A DNA stretch of 64,000 bases from Tricholoma matsutake (GCA_026075535.2 AP026547.1:1550001-1614000); one strand, 5' to 3'; positions 36,450 through 48,429 are shown, counted from the stretch's first letter. Notes: generated by a model not told the origin, from the letters alone. Numbers and translations are program-made.

Positions 36450-36914
36450 CTACATATTTCTCATGGAAACATGGATCAGAAATCTCAAAACACATATCCT
36501 GATCCATGTTTCCAGAGGAAACAGCACCCAGCCCCAGCAGTGTTTAGTAGATAGAAACTTTGTGATGTTATAGAATGACCGAAAGTATAATCCCAAATCG
36601 CTCGCATTGTAAATACCTATGCAAAGTTGTTCGCTGACGAGTTTGTCCATGTCCGAAATTGACCATTTCTGATCGTCTTCAGAACCAGGATACAGTTGGT
36701 GAATAGTGATGTGAAAATTCTGGAATGAAATGCCAGTGTTGTATTCTGGAATTGATTCCCAGAGTTTGGAAGTGTTGATATCAAGGTAGCAACAAGCATC
36801 CTTCTTCATTTCTTTGGAGTTCATGACATTGCATGCTGAGAAAAGCAATTCAAGCTTGTTAGAAGCTCTCACGGCTGGGTAGGGTCGAATTTTGGAGCCA
36901 TGGAATGACCACAA
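36450..36914 (-). pseudogene. Gag-like retrotransposon fragment
   Basis: The frame reads LWESIPEYNTG, FHITIHQLYPGSEDDQKWSI, MDKLVSEQL and GIYNASDLGLYFRSFYNIT. This resembles the gag-like N-terminal region of Agaricomycete gypsy polyproteins of the G4 type, where an xYPG block is followed by a segment like DLGEYxRxF. Hydrophobic and polar frames continue upstream on the minus strand to about 37090 without a recognised domain. No LTR or pol is attached, so it is an orphan fragment. The function of an intact protein would be virus-like particle assembly. Confidence 0.55.
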
Positions 36915-36966
36915 GCTGGAATTGTTGCTTGTGTAGTCATGAATGCGATGTTTCTAGGGGTAGGGG

Positions 36967-38271
36967 TTAAAACTTGGGTGAATGATGGTAGAGGAGTCAA
37001 AGTTGTTGGAAGGATGAATGAAGAGGTAGATGATGAAGACAAAGAAGTAGAGGATGATGTTGAAGGTGATGAGATTGGTGAAGGGAATAGTCAACAGTGA
37101 GTCGATTCTGCTTTGGAAACAGGGATTAGAATATCTCCTGATTGTTCAAGAGATTCAAAGGCATGGTGAGTGTCAATTTGTAGGTTTCTAGCTGGTGTTG
37201 GCCTAAGCCAGGAGATTCAAGATGGATTAGGTGATAAAATGATTTAGAAACCCCTTGCGGTGGGCTCCAAAATGATGATACTCAACCAGGAAACCCAAAC
37301 AAAACCCACAATAAGGTCTTGAATGGTATAACACTAGTTAGAGGAAAGTTGCAAGGTGGTACTAAATATCACCGCTGTTACCCAAGGTTAGGGAAATGAC
37401 TTTAGAGAGGGTCCAATGAAGTTCAATGAGGTTCAAGAGTGTATGAAGCACTGTGATGATGTTTGAGGAATGTTCAAAGAGGTTTGAAGATGTTCGAAGG
37501 GCTTATAGAGGATGAGGACGATCTCAACGATGGCTGAGGATAGACTATAGGGATGTAGAAAGGCTTTCTAGAGGGGATAGATGATAGACGATTGTTTTGA
37601 GAAGCTAGTATGAAGAGCTCAAAGAAGTTTGGCATAAAACACTGAACTTCAAGACTAAGTCGAGAGGCTTGGACTCAAGAGAATTGCTCTTAAATAAGAT
37701 GATTCATGTGAGAGGACAATCTATTCTGTCATTCTAAGTAGCTAGTACAATGCTATATATGTTTGGGAGAGGTGGTACTTAAAATGAAATAGAACATGAG
37801 GAATACATGAGGCAAGATATAAAACAATAAAGAACTTTGCAAATCATAAAATAAATGAAAGATGATAAGGGAAACATATAGAGTCACAATTTATTGCGGG
37901 TACCTGTCCTATTGATCCAATATATCATCAAGACATCAAAGGGCCACAATTGCATGCTAGAATCCCATCATCGTGTCTCCTCGTGTCTGGCAGTGCTCAA
38001 TATGCAACGCACTAACTCATACAAGGTGTTCTGCATGTATCTGAAGGGCGGTGCAATAGGTATATGGGGGCCAAAGACATTCGAGGTGCTGCAAAGATGT
38101 TCAAACTTGCTCAATCATTCAAAGTCATTCAAAATTGTTTGAAGTCATTCAAAGTAGTTTCAGAGTGGTCTTGCAGGATTCATAGGGGTTTGTAGGGGTT
38201 TGTAGGGGTTGGGAGTGTGTGTGTTGATGTGTTGATGCATTTGGAGACATTCCCAGAGCTTAGAGCACACG
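36967..38271. other. No recognisable gene
   Basis: AT-rich sequence with degenerate GATGATGTT/GAAGATG and TTCAAAGTCATTCAAA repetition (37010-37090, 37420-37520, 38100-38160). Open frames are short and unrecognised. It may be decayed internal sequence of the copia element that ends at 38487. Confidence 0.4.
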
Positions 38272-38487
38272 GTGGACCTATCAGCATCTATCAGTTTATC
38301 TGAGGACCCTCTTCTTCACTCAAGAGTGAAGCACATCGACATAAAATTTCACTTCTTACATGAAAGAGTTCAATCACAGCAACTCGCCATATCCTATGTC
38401 AATACGCGCAATAATATTGCCGATCTCTTCACCAAGGCTCTTGATGTCAAACAATTCACAAGACTTCACAGCTTTCTGGGTCTGGCC
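38272..38487 (+). pseudogene. Ty1/copia RNase H C-terminal fragment
   Basis: The frame reads SASISLSEDPLLHSRVKHID, IKFHFLHERV and NNIADLFTKALDVKQF. This is the end of a Ty1/copia polyprotein, where the RNase H domain closes with the SRTKHIDIRxHFxRE and ADxLTKAL motifs. It ends GLA and a stop. GTGAGGAGGAGTG (polypurine) and the LTR start TGTTGAGATC follow. Everything upstream is missing or unrecognisable. Confidence 0.88.
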
Positions 38488-39799
38488 TAATTTTCATTAT
38501 TCTTTTGATTCCATGTGAGGAGGAGTATTCACGGTGAGGAGGAGTGTTGAGATCTGCTGCACTGTGAATACACATTTCGACGCTGTTTGATGTGGTGTGT
38601 TATTTATAGCACACTTTGTGATGCATATGTTCCCCTTATCAATGATTCCTTTATCACATCCCTTTCTTCTATATACCATTGTCATACTCACAGTATATAT
38701 ATCAGACATAGTAGACACATACACCTCAGTCCGTTATACACAGACTGAGGTGAGTAGATATTATTTCATTGATTGCTTATGATTACTCACTATACCGCTT
38801 GTAGATTGATTACTCGTGTATTCTAGGTATAGTAGTAACAAGGGGGTGGCAGAACGGGAAAAACCGACATCCACTAAAAACCGACATCCACTCACCTTTT
38901 TTTTTCAAGCCCTCGATTGACCCCCCCTCCCCCCCTCCTGCCATATATAGTAATTGTCCATCACATGTATTGATTTTTTTCCCAAGCCATTTCCCAAAAA
39001 TTTTGTCACCAGCACATACTGACGTTCCATACTGCCAATACTTGTCACTTTTAGATTGATGCCCACCTCTCAGTGCTATGATGATTCTACAGCTTTAGTT
39101 TGACTCATCAATCCACCACAATCAACTGCAATCCCATGGATTCCCACCCATTTACTATCTTGATCACATCAGCATAGCACAAACCTCAACAGTTCAAGTT
39201 CTCGAGATTGTTGGAGGGTAGCACGCTTCTGTATGCCTAGGATTTTGGATAACAAGGCCCAGGTAAGTGTGTTAGGAGGATAGTGCCAGAGGCACTGTCT
39301 GACATTTACTGACAAGTTTATTTACACATCAGGAAACAGAAAATGACTATAGTGATCCCCAACAAACTCTGGGAGGTGAGGTAGCTGGATGGGTGAGCCC
39401 AGTAGGGGCTGGTAGCTGTGGTAGATGCCAGTAGCCTGGGAGGAGCCCTCTGTAGCACCCAGTATGTTGGCACTATAGCTACAGAGACATATTCTACATA
39501 CTGGGATATTCCAAGCTCTCACTGACTGTGCACCTGGGTTTTCAGCCATTTACATAAGTGCTGAAACATGAATTTCTTATGTTATATTACAAAGTTTCCA
39601 AGTCATAAGCCAATGGGATGAAATTACAGTCCATAAAGGAATGAAATGCAGGGATGTTTTTCATCCAAGATGACAGTCTGGATTTTAACCATGATAGATG
39701 AATTTTCATAGACTTTTTTTCATCTTTGTCACTTTTCATCTTTGTTTCACCTGATCTTCCCACAAACCCAGCTTTATAATAGTGGGTGATCCGGTGCCT

Positions 39800-40980
39800 C
39801 ACCCACTATTGTAAGGCTCATTTCTGTAAAAATCCAACACCGGCATTATTTCCCTCCCCAAGCAATGTTCAGACTTACCAAGGTATAGCATACACACCAT
39901 GCTCACATAAGCATATAGGTCCGGGAATGTGCAGGACAGCTTCCTGCCATTGTTCCCACCCCGATCACTGTCGATCACTGTCTCCCATGGTTGATCAACA
40001 TGCACCACAGCTTCGGCTACCATCCCGCTCATCATCCCTGACAATGAGCATGCCTTTCCTCTCATTCCTGACCATTTTCCCTTGCTTTTTATATATATAA
40101 TACTTACATATGTATGTATAGTGTTAATGAACAGTCATTTCTGCTTTTACAGCTATAATTAACCCAGAGCAAGCACTCTTCTGGAGTTTGAGGAGGAGGA
40201 GAGGTGTCATCTTCTCATGAGAGTGTTATATTGCATGTAACTTGCTATATATTAATATATATGACTATCCAAATGACTGTGGATGGCACTACATGAGTAG
40301 AGAAGAGGGGGAACAGGGGAGTGTGAGACAGGGTACCCACTGCTGGGCTTGCACACCCTCCATAGCTAAAAAAAATGTAGGGGGGTAGAGGGATGTACAT
40401 AGGGGCAGGGATTAATGTTGGGAGAGCTGGGAACAAGGTGCTCTCTGTGAGTGCACCTGTATGGAGAGGGGGAGAGGTTGTCACTTACCTGCATACCTAG
40501 GCCATCCCCTTATGAAATGCACATGGAAAAGGGATATAATACTCAAATAAAATGATACAATAGACCCCCTGAAGTCCCTGTAGTAATGCGGATGGCCATA
40601 GCAGAGAACATGGAGTCAGGAGGAGGTATCCATACCCTGGGAGATCCATGGCACCAAAGCGTTTGCTTTCTTCGATTCCTGGGCCTTATAGTAAAGTAGA
40701 ACAAAGATCAGTAAAGATCCTGACTCACCAGGACATGGATTCCCCACCTACAGATGTGAACTTTGCTCACCATGTATCCCACACTTCACCTTCTGTACAA
40801 AGCTCCTCATAGGTGTCTATAGTAGTCCTGTACCCCTCGTTTACAGCCTACAAGTCATCCATATAGTCAATACTTCACCCTACAAGTCAGGATCTTCACC
40901 TACTCACCTTTTTTCCTTGTTACTATATGCCAGCTCACAGGACCCACTGGTGGCTGTATAGATAGATTAACCAAGGTATT
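39800..40980. repeat. Repeat R1, copy 2
   Basis: Partner of 6930-8100, same orientation, with shared blocks around 40080-40130, 40440-40490 and 40640-40690. Minus-strand frames are short and broken in both copies. Confidence 0.6.
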
Positions 40981-41608
40981 ATTTTTTATTATACATAGCT
41001 ACTACGGGGACACAGCAACGACGAGGCCGCACGCACGCCAACGCCAACGCCAACTACCATACAGGGACGACCAGAGTAAGGGATGACCACAGCGGGGGAC
41101 AACACGCACGCCAACGCCAAAACCCGGCACCGCAAGGCAGCGAAACCAAGACGTGCAAACAACGAGAAAGAATGCGACAACGGCGAGATGGCGACGATAG
41201 GGGGGAACAGGACCCATAGCGAGGGCAGGGAGGGACGGGGCTCGAGGGGGCAATGCCTCCCGAGCCCCAGGCATGTTTTTCTTTCTTTTCAACAAACTAG
41301 ATTCATCCCACACTTTATGTATCTACTCGTGGTGGTGACTATGATATATTTTGTTTCTACTGTTGCTGTCACTGTAATCAAATGGGGTCTTGGTAGCTCA
41401 CTGTAGGCCCAGTATCGTTCGTAGTGAGCTATCCCTGGTAAGCTACAGGGTCCTACTGACAACTTGCAGAAGACTACCAGGCACTATATAGTGCCACGTA
41501 GCTCACAGTGGTAGCTACAAGCAGCTACGTAAAGGGGGACCTACCTACCTGACTACTCAACATACCTGTCCTACATAGCCCTACTGATCAATCTTGTATT
41601 TTCCTGAT

Positions 41609-41747
41609 GCAGAACAACGTATTTGTTGGTCTGTCACGGTTCGACGCCGCCATCAAGACTCAGGACGATGGCGAACCAATTCCTCACGGAATTGCGGGCG
41701 GATTAATGGAACAGCCGTTATACGTTATGGACGTTGCGACACAGCTT
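41609..41747 (+). CDS. Possible exon of an unknown gene
   Basis: After a plausible acceptor (TTTTCCTGATGCAG at 41595-41608) the frame reads NNVFVGLSRFDAAIKTQDDG and continues through PHGIAGGLMEQPLYVMDVA to a stop at about 41747. Base composition is more balanced and protein-like than its surroundings. I do not recognise the family. It could be a remnant of a gene carried by the surrounding TIR element. The donor site and other exons are not identified. Confidence 0.3.
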
Positions 41748-42042
41748 TGAGGCCAAGCCGGCCGGAACAGCGTGTTAGCAGAGAGACATCAAGTTTTGTA
41801 ACACTATGGAAGTGTGCCTGGCACCGAACTTAACACAATTTATGATAAAACTGTCTGGTTATACCAATACAAACCATATTAGGTAGCTATTCTAAGTACT
41901 TCGTGGCCTAACAAAGCCGTTCTGCATCATTTAGGTATAGGTCAAAATATTTTTTTTCAATCTCCGGCAGGACCCCCTACCCGCGGTTCGGGATTCCCGT
42001 TCCGCCACCCCCTTGAGTAGTAACTCTAATAATAGTCCGTTA

Positions 42043-42253
42043 CAGCCAAACTCATATCGATAGGCCTCTTCTGAAAAAATACGCACGTAGCTGAATCCCA
42101 ACTTCTTGATTGCTGAGGCTTTTAAGGAAATCGTACGATAAAAGTCTGTCGGACGTCGAAAAACAATCGAAAATAGGCCTGAATAGTGCACCGCCCATCA
42201 AACGCCCCTGCGTGTATTTTTTCAAGAGGGGCCTATCGATATGAGTTTGGCTG
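42043..42253. mobile_element. 211 bp MITE with TA duplication
   Basis: CAGCCAAACTCATATCGATA at 42043 is mirrored exactly at the right end, and the similarity extends about 45 bp inward. TA lies at 42041-42042 and 42254-42255. This fits a Tc1/mariner-type MITE inserted in the copia LTR. Confidence 0.78.
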
Positions 42254-42339
42254 TATACTTACTCGTGTATTCTAGGAGATTCTAGGTTGGATCTCTACAC
42301 CCCTGAGCTCCTGTTTTATATTTAACCTATGAACCCCTA

Positions 42340-42519
42340 TTTATCCTACAGTATAAATGCTCTACGTACTTGTAGTCTACTCTTCAGAATCCAGTTTCAT
42401 TATATCACGTCCCTCCTGTCCGAATTGAACGTGTGACGCAACTAGAGGTCACGCTTTCGCCACAATCTGGTCTCTTCTTCGTCGACATGGAGGTCTTTAA
42501 TTCACCACAACAATGGAAT
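42340..42519 (+). promoter_or_regulatory. Possible promoter of the Crinkler-like gene
   Basis: A TATAAATG box at about 42351 lies some 170 bp upstream of the first in-family ATG (42520). The region is not repeat-like apart from the adjoining copia LTR end. Activity is inferred only from position. Confidence 0.35.
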
Positions 42520-42963
42520 ATGTCCGACGAGATCAACCTGTGGTGCTGGGTTCAGGGCGATGAACTCCACCGGGTATTTTTCAGTTCGCATCAAATACAG
42601 TGCCTCCATCCATGATCTGAAGAAAGCTATTCGAGCGAAGAAGCCATCATTTGAACGCATCGCTGCTGACTCCCTGAAACTTTTCAAGGTGAGTGAATGG
42701 TATTGATAAGCATGCAGATATTAACTCCTGATAGTTCCAACTCCCCCTGGAAAGTCTCCGCGAAGATTATGCTCAGAGTATCAAGCTTGAGGATGATCAG
42801 CTGTTGAAGTCGTGGAGGCGCATCTCATTGTACTGGAAGGAACAACCTCCTAAAAAGACTCTCAGTGTTATCTTACCGCATCTGGCTGGTAGTGAGTGCC
42901 ACTCACTAGCAGTCGACTCTTACCATTCTGACTCGTTTATGACCCTATTAGCAACCATCACAC
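42520..42963 (+). pseudogene. Crinkler-like effector gene, N-terminal header
   Basis: The start MSDEINLWCWVQGDE matches the ubiquitin-like header of Crinkler (CRN) effectors (INLWCxxxGD). A later block, IHDLKKAIRAKKPSFE, matches the DLKKAIK region. A one-base shift in a T run near 42575 separates the two. An intron is likely at about 42690-42735 (GTGAGT..GATAG), with a second candidate near 42892-42952 (branch CTGACTC, ends ATTAG). CRN proteins are modular effectors thought to act inside host or competitor cells. The gene continues at 44030 after a MITE. The upstream ATG at 42433 gives only a short unrelated N-terminus, so 42520 is preferred. Confidence 0.75.
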
Positions 42964-42971
42964 CATCCTCA

Positions 42972-44029
42972 TAGGGATGCCGAAGTTTGGTTCAGTTTGG
43001 TTCTTTGAGAATTTCGCTGAACCTAGAACTGGACTTCAGGTTCGGTCCAGGCAATCTGCTGAACCCCAAACTGGACCATTGGTTCAGGTTCAGAAAACAG
43101 AGAACCGAACTTTTTTGTGCACAAAAAAGCTGTAATGTGGTCCATACAACTTTGAAAAAGTAAAACATGTATATTATGAGTGACATAAATACAGGAAACT
43201 AGATTGAAGTACAGTTCAAACTTAAGATGCTCATTCCAGGATCATGGTGTTGTGTTACAGGGATGGGGGGACACTGGCACGAAGGGATCAGGAGGGCTAC
43301 CCATCGTGTCCCGCTGTTTTGTTCTCAGGGCCATCCGAGTCATTGTCATTTAATCTGGATCGTTCTCCTCGCCACCTGGGGGGTTCCATTGGTCTTCCTG
43401 CTCTCATTTCAGTTGTGCTGCCTAGCCCATCATGTGTCATTGTCATTGTCGGTCATGGCCACCTCAGTGTCATTTCATCTTTGTGGTCCCGGTTTCTTGT
43501 CATCCTCCAAGTCCCAGTTATCCTTGTCCCTGCTGTCATCCCTGATCATTTCAATTTTTGCAGTAACCCCTTCGCTGGAACTCCCCCACTCTTTGACACC
43601 TGCCAATCTTGTTGGTTGTGCTCATCTGTCAGTTGGTGTAGTCCCTGTCCTTTCCCCACATTTGTGGTCTTTGTTTAGTGCATGGCTGTATGATGACAGC
43701 CCAGTTTGACGTCACTCAGGTTGATCCACTGTGCACCAATGGGTTTCCAATTGAAATCTTGGGAATGTGGAAGAGGTTGAAGAGGCTCGAGGTTGTCTCG
43801 CACTCTGATCATTACTAGCAGTAACATGGGAAACTCTTTTCTCCAGAGTTTTCAGATGTCACAACAACTAAAAAAGGTTCAGTTTGAACCAGGTTCCACC
43901 TTGCCCAAACCCAGAACTGGACTTGTGGTCCAGTTCTGCACAACCATCGAACCTTGGACTGAACTTTGGTCTGGTTCTGAAAAGTTCAGGTTTGAACTTT
44001 GGTTCAGAACCAGACTGTGGCATCCCTAC
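42972..44029. mobile_element. 1.06 kb hAT-like MITE inside the Crinkler-like gene
   Basis: The termini are TAGGGATGCC and GGCATCCCTA. CATCCTCA is duplicated exactly at 42964-42971 and 44030-44037. GAACC/GGTTC motifs crowd both ends (42990-43110 and 43880-44010). No transposase is visible; the open frames at 43227-43709 are unrecognised. TAGGGATG-type termini with an 8 bp duplication are classical for hAT. Confidence 0.9.
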
Positions 44030-46062
44030 ATCCTCATCCCAGAATTCAAATCTCTTGCCAACCTCGCCGCCACCCTGGCTGGTTGAAATTCATAGTAAGC
44101 TATGGGGAAGGCATGACTTGTTTGGTGATATTTTCCATACTGCAAACCTGACAAAAGCCAACTTCATCGAACTTCAACGTCAGCTTCAGGAACTGAATCC
44201 TGAATGCAACTCTGAATCTTATGTGGTGAAGGATGTTCTTGCTACAAAATCTGCATTCTTACGTTCCAGGAGCACAGCTCTTTTCAACACAAACCTTGGT
44301 AAGGGCCTAGTCCCCCAACTAGTTCTCAATGCCTCCCAGCCCCCATCTCCTTATGTTGTGGAGGATGGCGCCAATGATACTGATGACACCGACGATGCCG
44401 CTGCTGTAGCTGATGACCCATGGACATTGATCCCAACCCTGGTTCAAGCGGGTGCTCGCATGTCAACACTGACATGGCCAATCTTTCAAACAAAGCCACT
44501 GCAATTTTCCCCTATACCATTCACTATATGGACCTGACCATCCTCAAGTTGACGACAAAGGATCTTTGCATGCCACAGTTGATGCTCTTCCGACACGAGT
44601 GGGCTAGTATTATAGACATCTTTAATGAGAGGAAAAAGGGCATGCGAGGAAGCGCTTTCTTCACAGGTCAGCTGGATATCAGTGAGCACCATTATTGCTA
44701 TTTGACTGTCACTTACAACCAAAGAACTAGGGAAAACATGCCTGTTGTATTGCATCCTTATCCTTTGCATCATTAATGCCCAGTCAATCATGTTTCAGGA
44801 TATGCAGGGCAAAGTCTTTGTTATTGATGATACTGTGCACCCACCAAAGGACACACCAGCAGGATTGGAAGATGTCGATAATGTTCTTACACTTGTCGAT
44901 GCTGATGGTGCATCCTGTCAACCTAATCGATATCTCTTTAGGGATTACAAATACCACATACTGCTAACCTCTTCGCTGAGAGGTAGCAATGACCAAAGGT
45001 GGCTTACTCAAATGGTTCAGGATCTGCATGCGGTGTTTGTGATGGAGCTATGGTTACGAGAAGAAATTGTTGTTGCATTGTTCATGTATTTTGCTTGATT
45101 AATTTGCCTGCTTACAATTTATAGGTTGTTCCTGCAAAGCACCAATATCACTCTCAAGCCATTTCAGGATACTTCCCATATTTGCAGGAACATACCTTGT
45201 CAATGTTTCCAAGTGGCAGTATCTCCTGTTATGCTTGACGATGCCAAATACACAATCAAGGCTGCGATTACAGGGACCCACAAGTTGTCTGACATCATCA
45301 TTGGCATGAACCGTGGTGGCACAATCCATTGTGCATTCCAAATATGCCCTTCCCCTCATCAGCTTTGGAACAGCTGCCTCACAGAGCCAGTTTTGGCCTG
45401 GGCTTTCTCGAAGATGATGGCTGAGCTGGGCCGATGACATGCGAATGGTGCATATGAGTTCTATTGTGCCATTCAAGGGTCCCCCCATAGTTCTGCACTC
45501 AGCGGAATAATGTTTGAAAATAAACTTCACCCATACTTTCAGGTGATCACAACTCCCTCGGCCTTTTACTATTCACTCCCTTGATGACCGCTCCAATACC
45601 CTTGACATCAAGTTCTCTTCCAACACACAACACCTCACTTTTGGAGCCGATCAACATTTCTCAGGCCAGTTGGCATTGTCTGACAGCAGTAATAAATTGT
45701 GCTACCTCAAGCCATTGTCTCATGTCTTCCCATCCTTTGATTCTTTCCTGTACCAACCCGACATCTCCCAATCTGGCTGCTTGCCTCTTATCGCTTTGCA
45801 GGTGACTACTGCTGCCATGCATGACATAAGCATAACAGGTCTGGGAAAAGTTCAAAAGTCACTCAAACTGAAAATCTCTGACCTGAAAGAGCTCTGACCA
45901 ACAAAAGCTAGAAAGATGATTATTCTTTTTGTTGTCCCAGATGCTATGGGGGCTGCTTTTGTAATGCAGAAGATCACAGGTGCAAAGAAAATGGGACATT
46001 GGGATAAGAAGACTGCTCAGTACATTCTTATGTTATCAGAAAAAGAGGTGTTCCAAGCAATG
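44030..46062 (+). pseudogene. Crinkler-like effector gene, C-terminal nuclease-like part
   Basis: After the MITE the frame continues (RHDLFGDIFHTANL, VVKDVLATKSAFL, then an acidic DDTDD stretch). Later segments lie in shifting frames. One near 44810-45060 has GKVFVIDDTVHPPKD and RWLTQMVQDL. One near 45130-45430 has GGTIHCAFQICPSP. One near 45650-45895 has FPSFDSFLYQP and LIALQVTTAAMHDISI. The last segment resembles the REase-fold core described for CRN C-termini, where a QxT/ExT-type motif follows a core strand. At least four frame breaks and the inserted MITE make it a pseudogene. The family call is from memory and would need a profile search. Confidence 0.6.
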
Positions 46063-47078
46063 TAGTGATGCTATTAATAACAATGATTGTAACAATTGTA
46101 ATAACAAGTATTTGTCCCCATCCATTGTGGTGCAGCCCAGTTCATGGGCAGAGGGTAACGAATGTGATATCTAACTATGTCCTTTTGTCCTCCCCTGCCA
46201 CTGCTGCTGTCCCATATCTAGCATTTTCACCTGCAGCCATCTCGCTAGATATGACTATGCCTCATTGCAGCACTAAACATCCTTCAACAAACCCCTCGAA
46301 CTAGTGATGTGCAGGGCCCAGCTTGGTCACAGGCCTGTCACAAGCCCTGGAAAGCTCAAATGCTCTGGTGGTGGCAACTCTTGCTAGACACAAAAAGTAA
46401 AACCATATTTAGGCTTGTTTATTGATGCTGATGATGAATCCGGAAGAAAATCTTAAAAATACCAAACATGGAAATTTTAAATCAATATTTCTCAATATTT
46501 GGTTTTGGATTTGGACTCAGCCGATCAGCCTGATTCAGAATATGTCATATTTTGGACCAGCTGGTGACCATGGCTGAGTTTTTGACTTTCTGCCATATGT
46601 TCCATTGTACCAAATGAGGAAATAATTTGGCTTTGTTTGGCTCACTCCATACCATGAAAATATATTATACTTGTTATTTCTGAGGCCACCAGAGACAAAA
46701 AATGAATAAACTGTCCTACAACTGTGCCACTGCACTATGTTCACCCAACCATGTCTGTCTCCCACTTCAAGCTAACCTCAGACTCCTCCCATCAATCATA
46801 TCATATTGATGCATCACTTGACACGTCCCTTGATGCATCCCTGAATGCACCCCTGACGTGCCCATCAATCTTGATGGGAAATTGCTCCAAATCAACACTC
46901 GTGGACTGAAACAGCACAAGTAATGAGTGTGGCTGTGAAGAGTAAGCAGAAAATAACTCATGCAGATCCGTACAGCGGGAGCAAAAGGTCAGGGAAAAAA
47001 GCTAAACCAGATGCATGATCTGTTGTGGCCCAGCACACAATTCCACATGCATCAACTACTGTACGTCCCGTTGCTCCT
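46063..47078. other. No recognisable gene; half-copy of a palindrome
   Basis: Mostly unstructured sequence. TTTCTGCCATATGTTCCATTG near 46588-46608 resembles the arm of the palindrome at 50440-50548. Short minus-strand frames show no domain. Confidence 0.45.
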
Positions 47079-47086
47079 ACTCCCAT

Positions 47087-47813
47087 TAGTGTTTAAAGGT
47101 CCAGTTAATGCAACCAAAAAAATGACCGCAACTGAACTGAACTGGACTGAATGCAACCGGACCATTGGTTGCGGTTGCCCACATTTGGGGTCGTTCCAGT
47201 TGCCAGTTGCCTCATTTTGAAAATATTTGAAAACCATTAAAAGACCGGTTGCCATCAGTTGCAACCGGTCTTTCTGCAGTGCATAAAAGATGTGTACATC
47301 ATGGGAAAAAACCCACGAGTCAGGTCACCATGAGGTGCAGGTTCCCTTCCCATGAGGACATACCCCGCGAGTCATGTCACCATGAGGCCTGGGTTGCTCA
47401 TATCTGTAATGATTTGCTGAAAAGATATGAAATTATTATGGAGATGAGAAACCTGCACCTCATGGCAACCTGACTTGCGGGTTATATCATTGTGGGAAAG
47501 GAACCTGTGCCTCATGGCAACATGACTCGCGGGTTTTTTCCCGCGATGTACAAAATTATTACAGAAATGAGAAACCTGCACCTCATGGTGACATGACTCG
47601 CAGGGTATATCATCACGGGAAAGGAACCCACCCCTCATGGTGACTAAGACCAGTCTTAACCGGTTTTTTAGGGGCAACTGAACTGATGTGGACCGGTCCT
47701 ACTCGGTTCGGTTGTGGTTGCCCCATATCTGGGTCAGTCTGGTTGCGGTTGCGGTTGCCGGTTGCCCCTCTTGGGGGTCAAAAAACCGGACCGAACTGGA
47801 CCTTTAAACACTA
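47087..47813. mobile_element. hAT-like MITE, same family as 17655-19356
   Basis: The termini are TAGTGTTTAAAGGTCC and its reverse complement. ACTCCCAT is duplicated exactly at 47079-47086 and 47814-47821. GGTTGC/GCAACC motifs fill both ends. The centre (47295-47640) holds inverted copies of a roughly 60 bp block containing GCGAGTCATGTCACCATGAG. Ends and subterminal motifs match 17655-19356 although the cores differ. Confidence 0.9.
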
Positions 47814-47821
47814 ACTCCCAT

Positions 47822-48429
47822 GCCGCAAGGATCTCCTGCTGTGTCTCCCGGCTTCACTACACTTGTCCAATTGGGCCATGGCTAAAGCCTGGCATGAATG
47901 AGTCCTCTAAGATCTACTTATATATATGTGTGCATAGGTTGTAGGCTTACCTTGGTGCCAGGTCAAGTAAACTAAGCAAATCAAATGTAACTACTACTAA
48001 GAGAGATGATGAAAGAATGACAAAAGAATAACAAATATCTAAAATGTCCAATATTGTCTTGAACATGATATCTTCACAGTAAATACTACCAACAAGTGAT
48101 CAGTTTCATCTGGAATTAGTTGACTGTTCATGTACAAAAGGGAGGTAGTGCCTGTGTCTTAACTGGTATTTCCATCAACTAGCCCTTAGTATTAATGACC
48201 TACATTACAATCACTAGCAAAAAGCATAACAATCCTCTGAGAATTTCAAAGTAACATTACATTTGAAATTATATACAGTGTAAATAATGGGTATAAAAGG
48301 GAGTAAGGGGGAGGGGAGGGAGGAGGGGAGAGAGGAGAGAGGAGAGAGTGAGGGGAAGGCAGAGAAGGGAAGAGGGGGGGCAGGAGAGGGAGAGGAGGGA
48401 GAAGGGCCAAAAAGTTAGTAAAACAAAAC
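47822..48429. other. No gene; polypurine tract
   Basis: 47822-48290 shows nothing recognisable. 48296-48412 is an almost pure G/A tract (GGGAGGGGAGGGAGGAGGGG and similar). Any open frame across it is a low-complexity artefact. Confidence 0.6.

Larger units (their letters stand above)
38839..42015. mobile_element. 3.2 kb TIR element with 8 bp TSD
   Basis: The termini are CAAGGGGGTGGCAGAACGGG and its reverse complement with one mismatch. AGTAGTAA is duplicated at 38831-38838 and 42016-42023. The interior holds repeat R1 (39800-40980), a GC-rich block with an inverted repeat at 41235-41268 that ends CCCCAG before a T-rich stretch like the hairpin/intron modules, and a short possible exon at 41609-41747. 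No transposase domain was recognised. An 8 bp duplication fits hAT, KDZ or related superfamilies. Confidence 0.8.
38545..42298 (+). repeat. Ty1/copia 3' LTR split by two insertions
   Basis: The LTR opens TGTTGAGATC at 38545 and closes GATCTCTACA at 42298, which are inverted ends with one mismatch. It is interrupted by the TIR element 38839-42015 and the MITE 42043-42253. TTACTCGTGTATTCTAGG occurs on both sides (near 38810 and 42259) and is probably a short internal LTR repeat. The true LTR length is about 360 bp. Confidence 0.7.

Noticed and set aside
38810..42276. 18 bp target duplication TTACTCGTGTATTCTAGG flanking one large insertion
   Set aside because: The intervening sequence is fully explained by an 8 bp-duplication TIR element and a TA-type MITE, with LTR-like sequence between them. 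The 18-mer is more likely a short repeat within the copia LTR.
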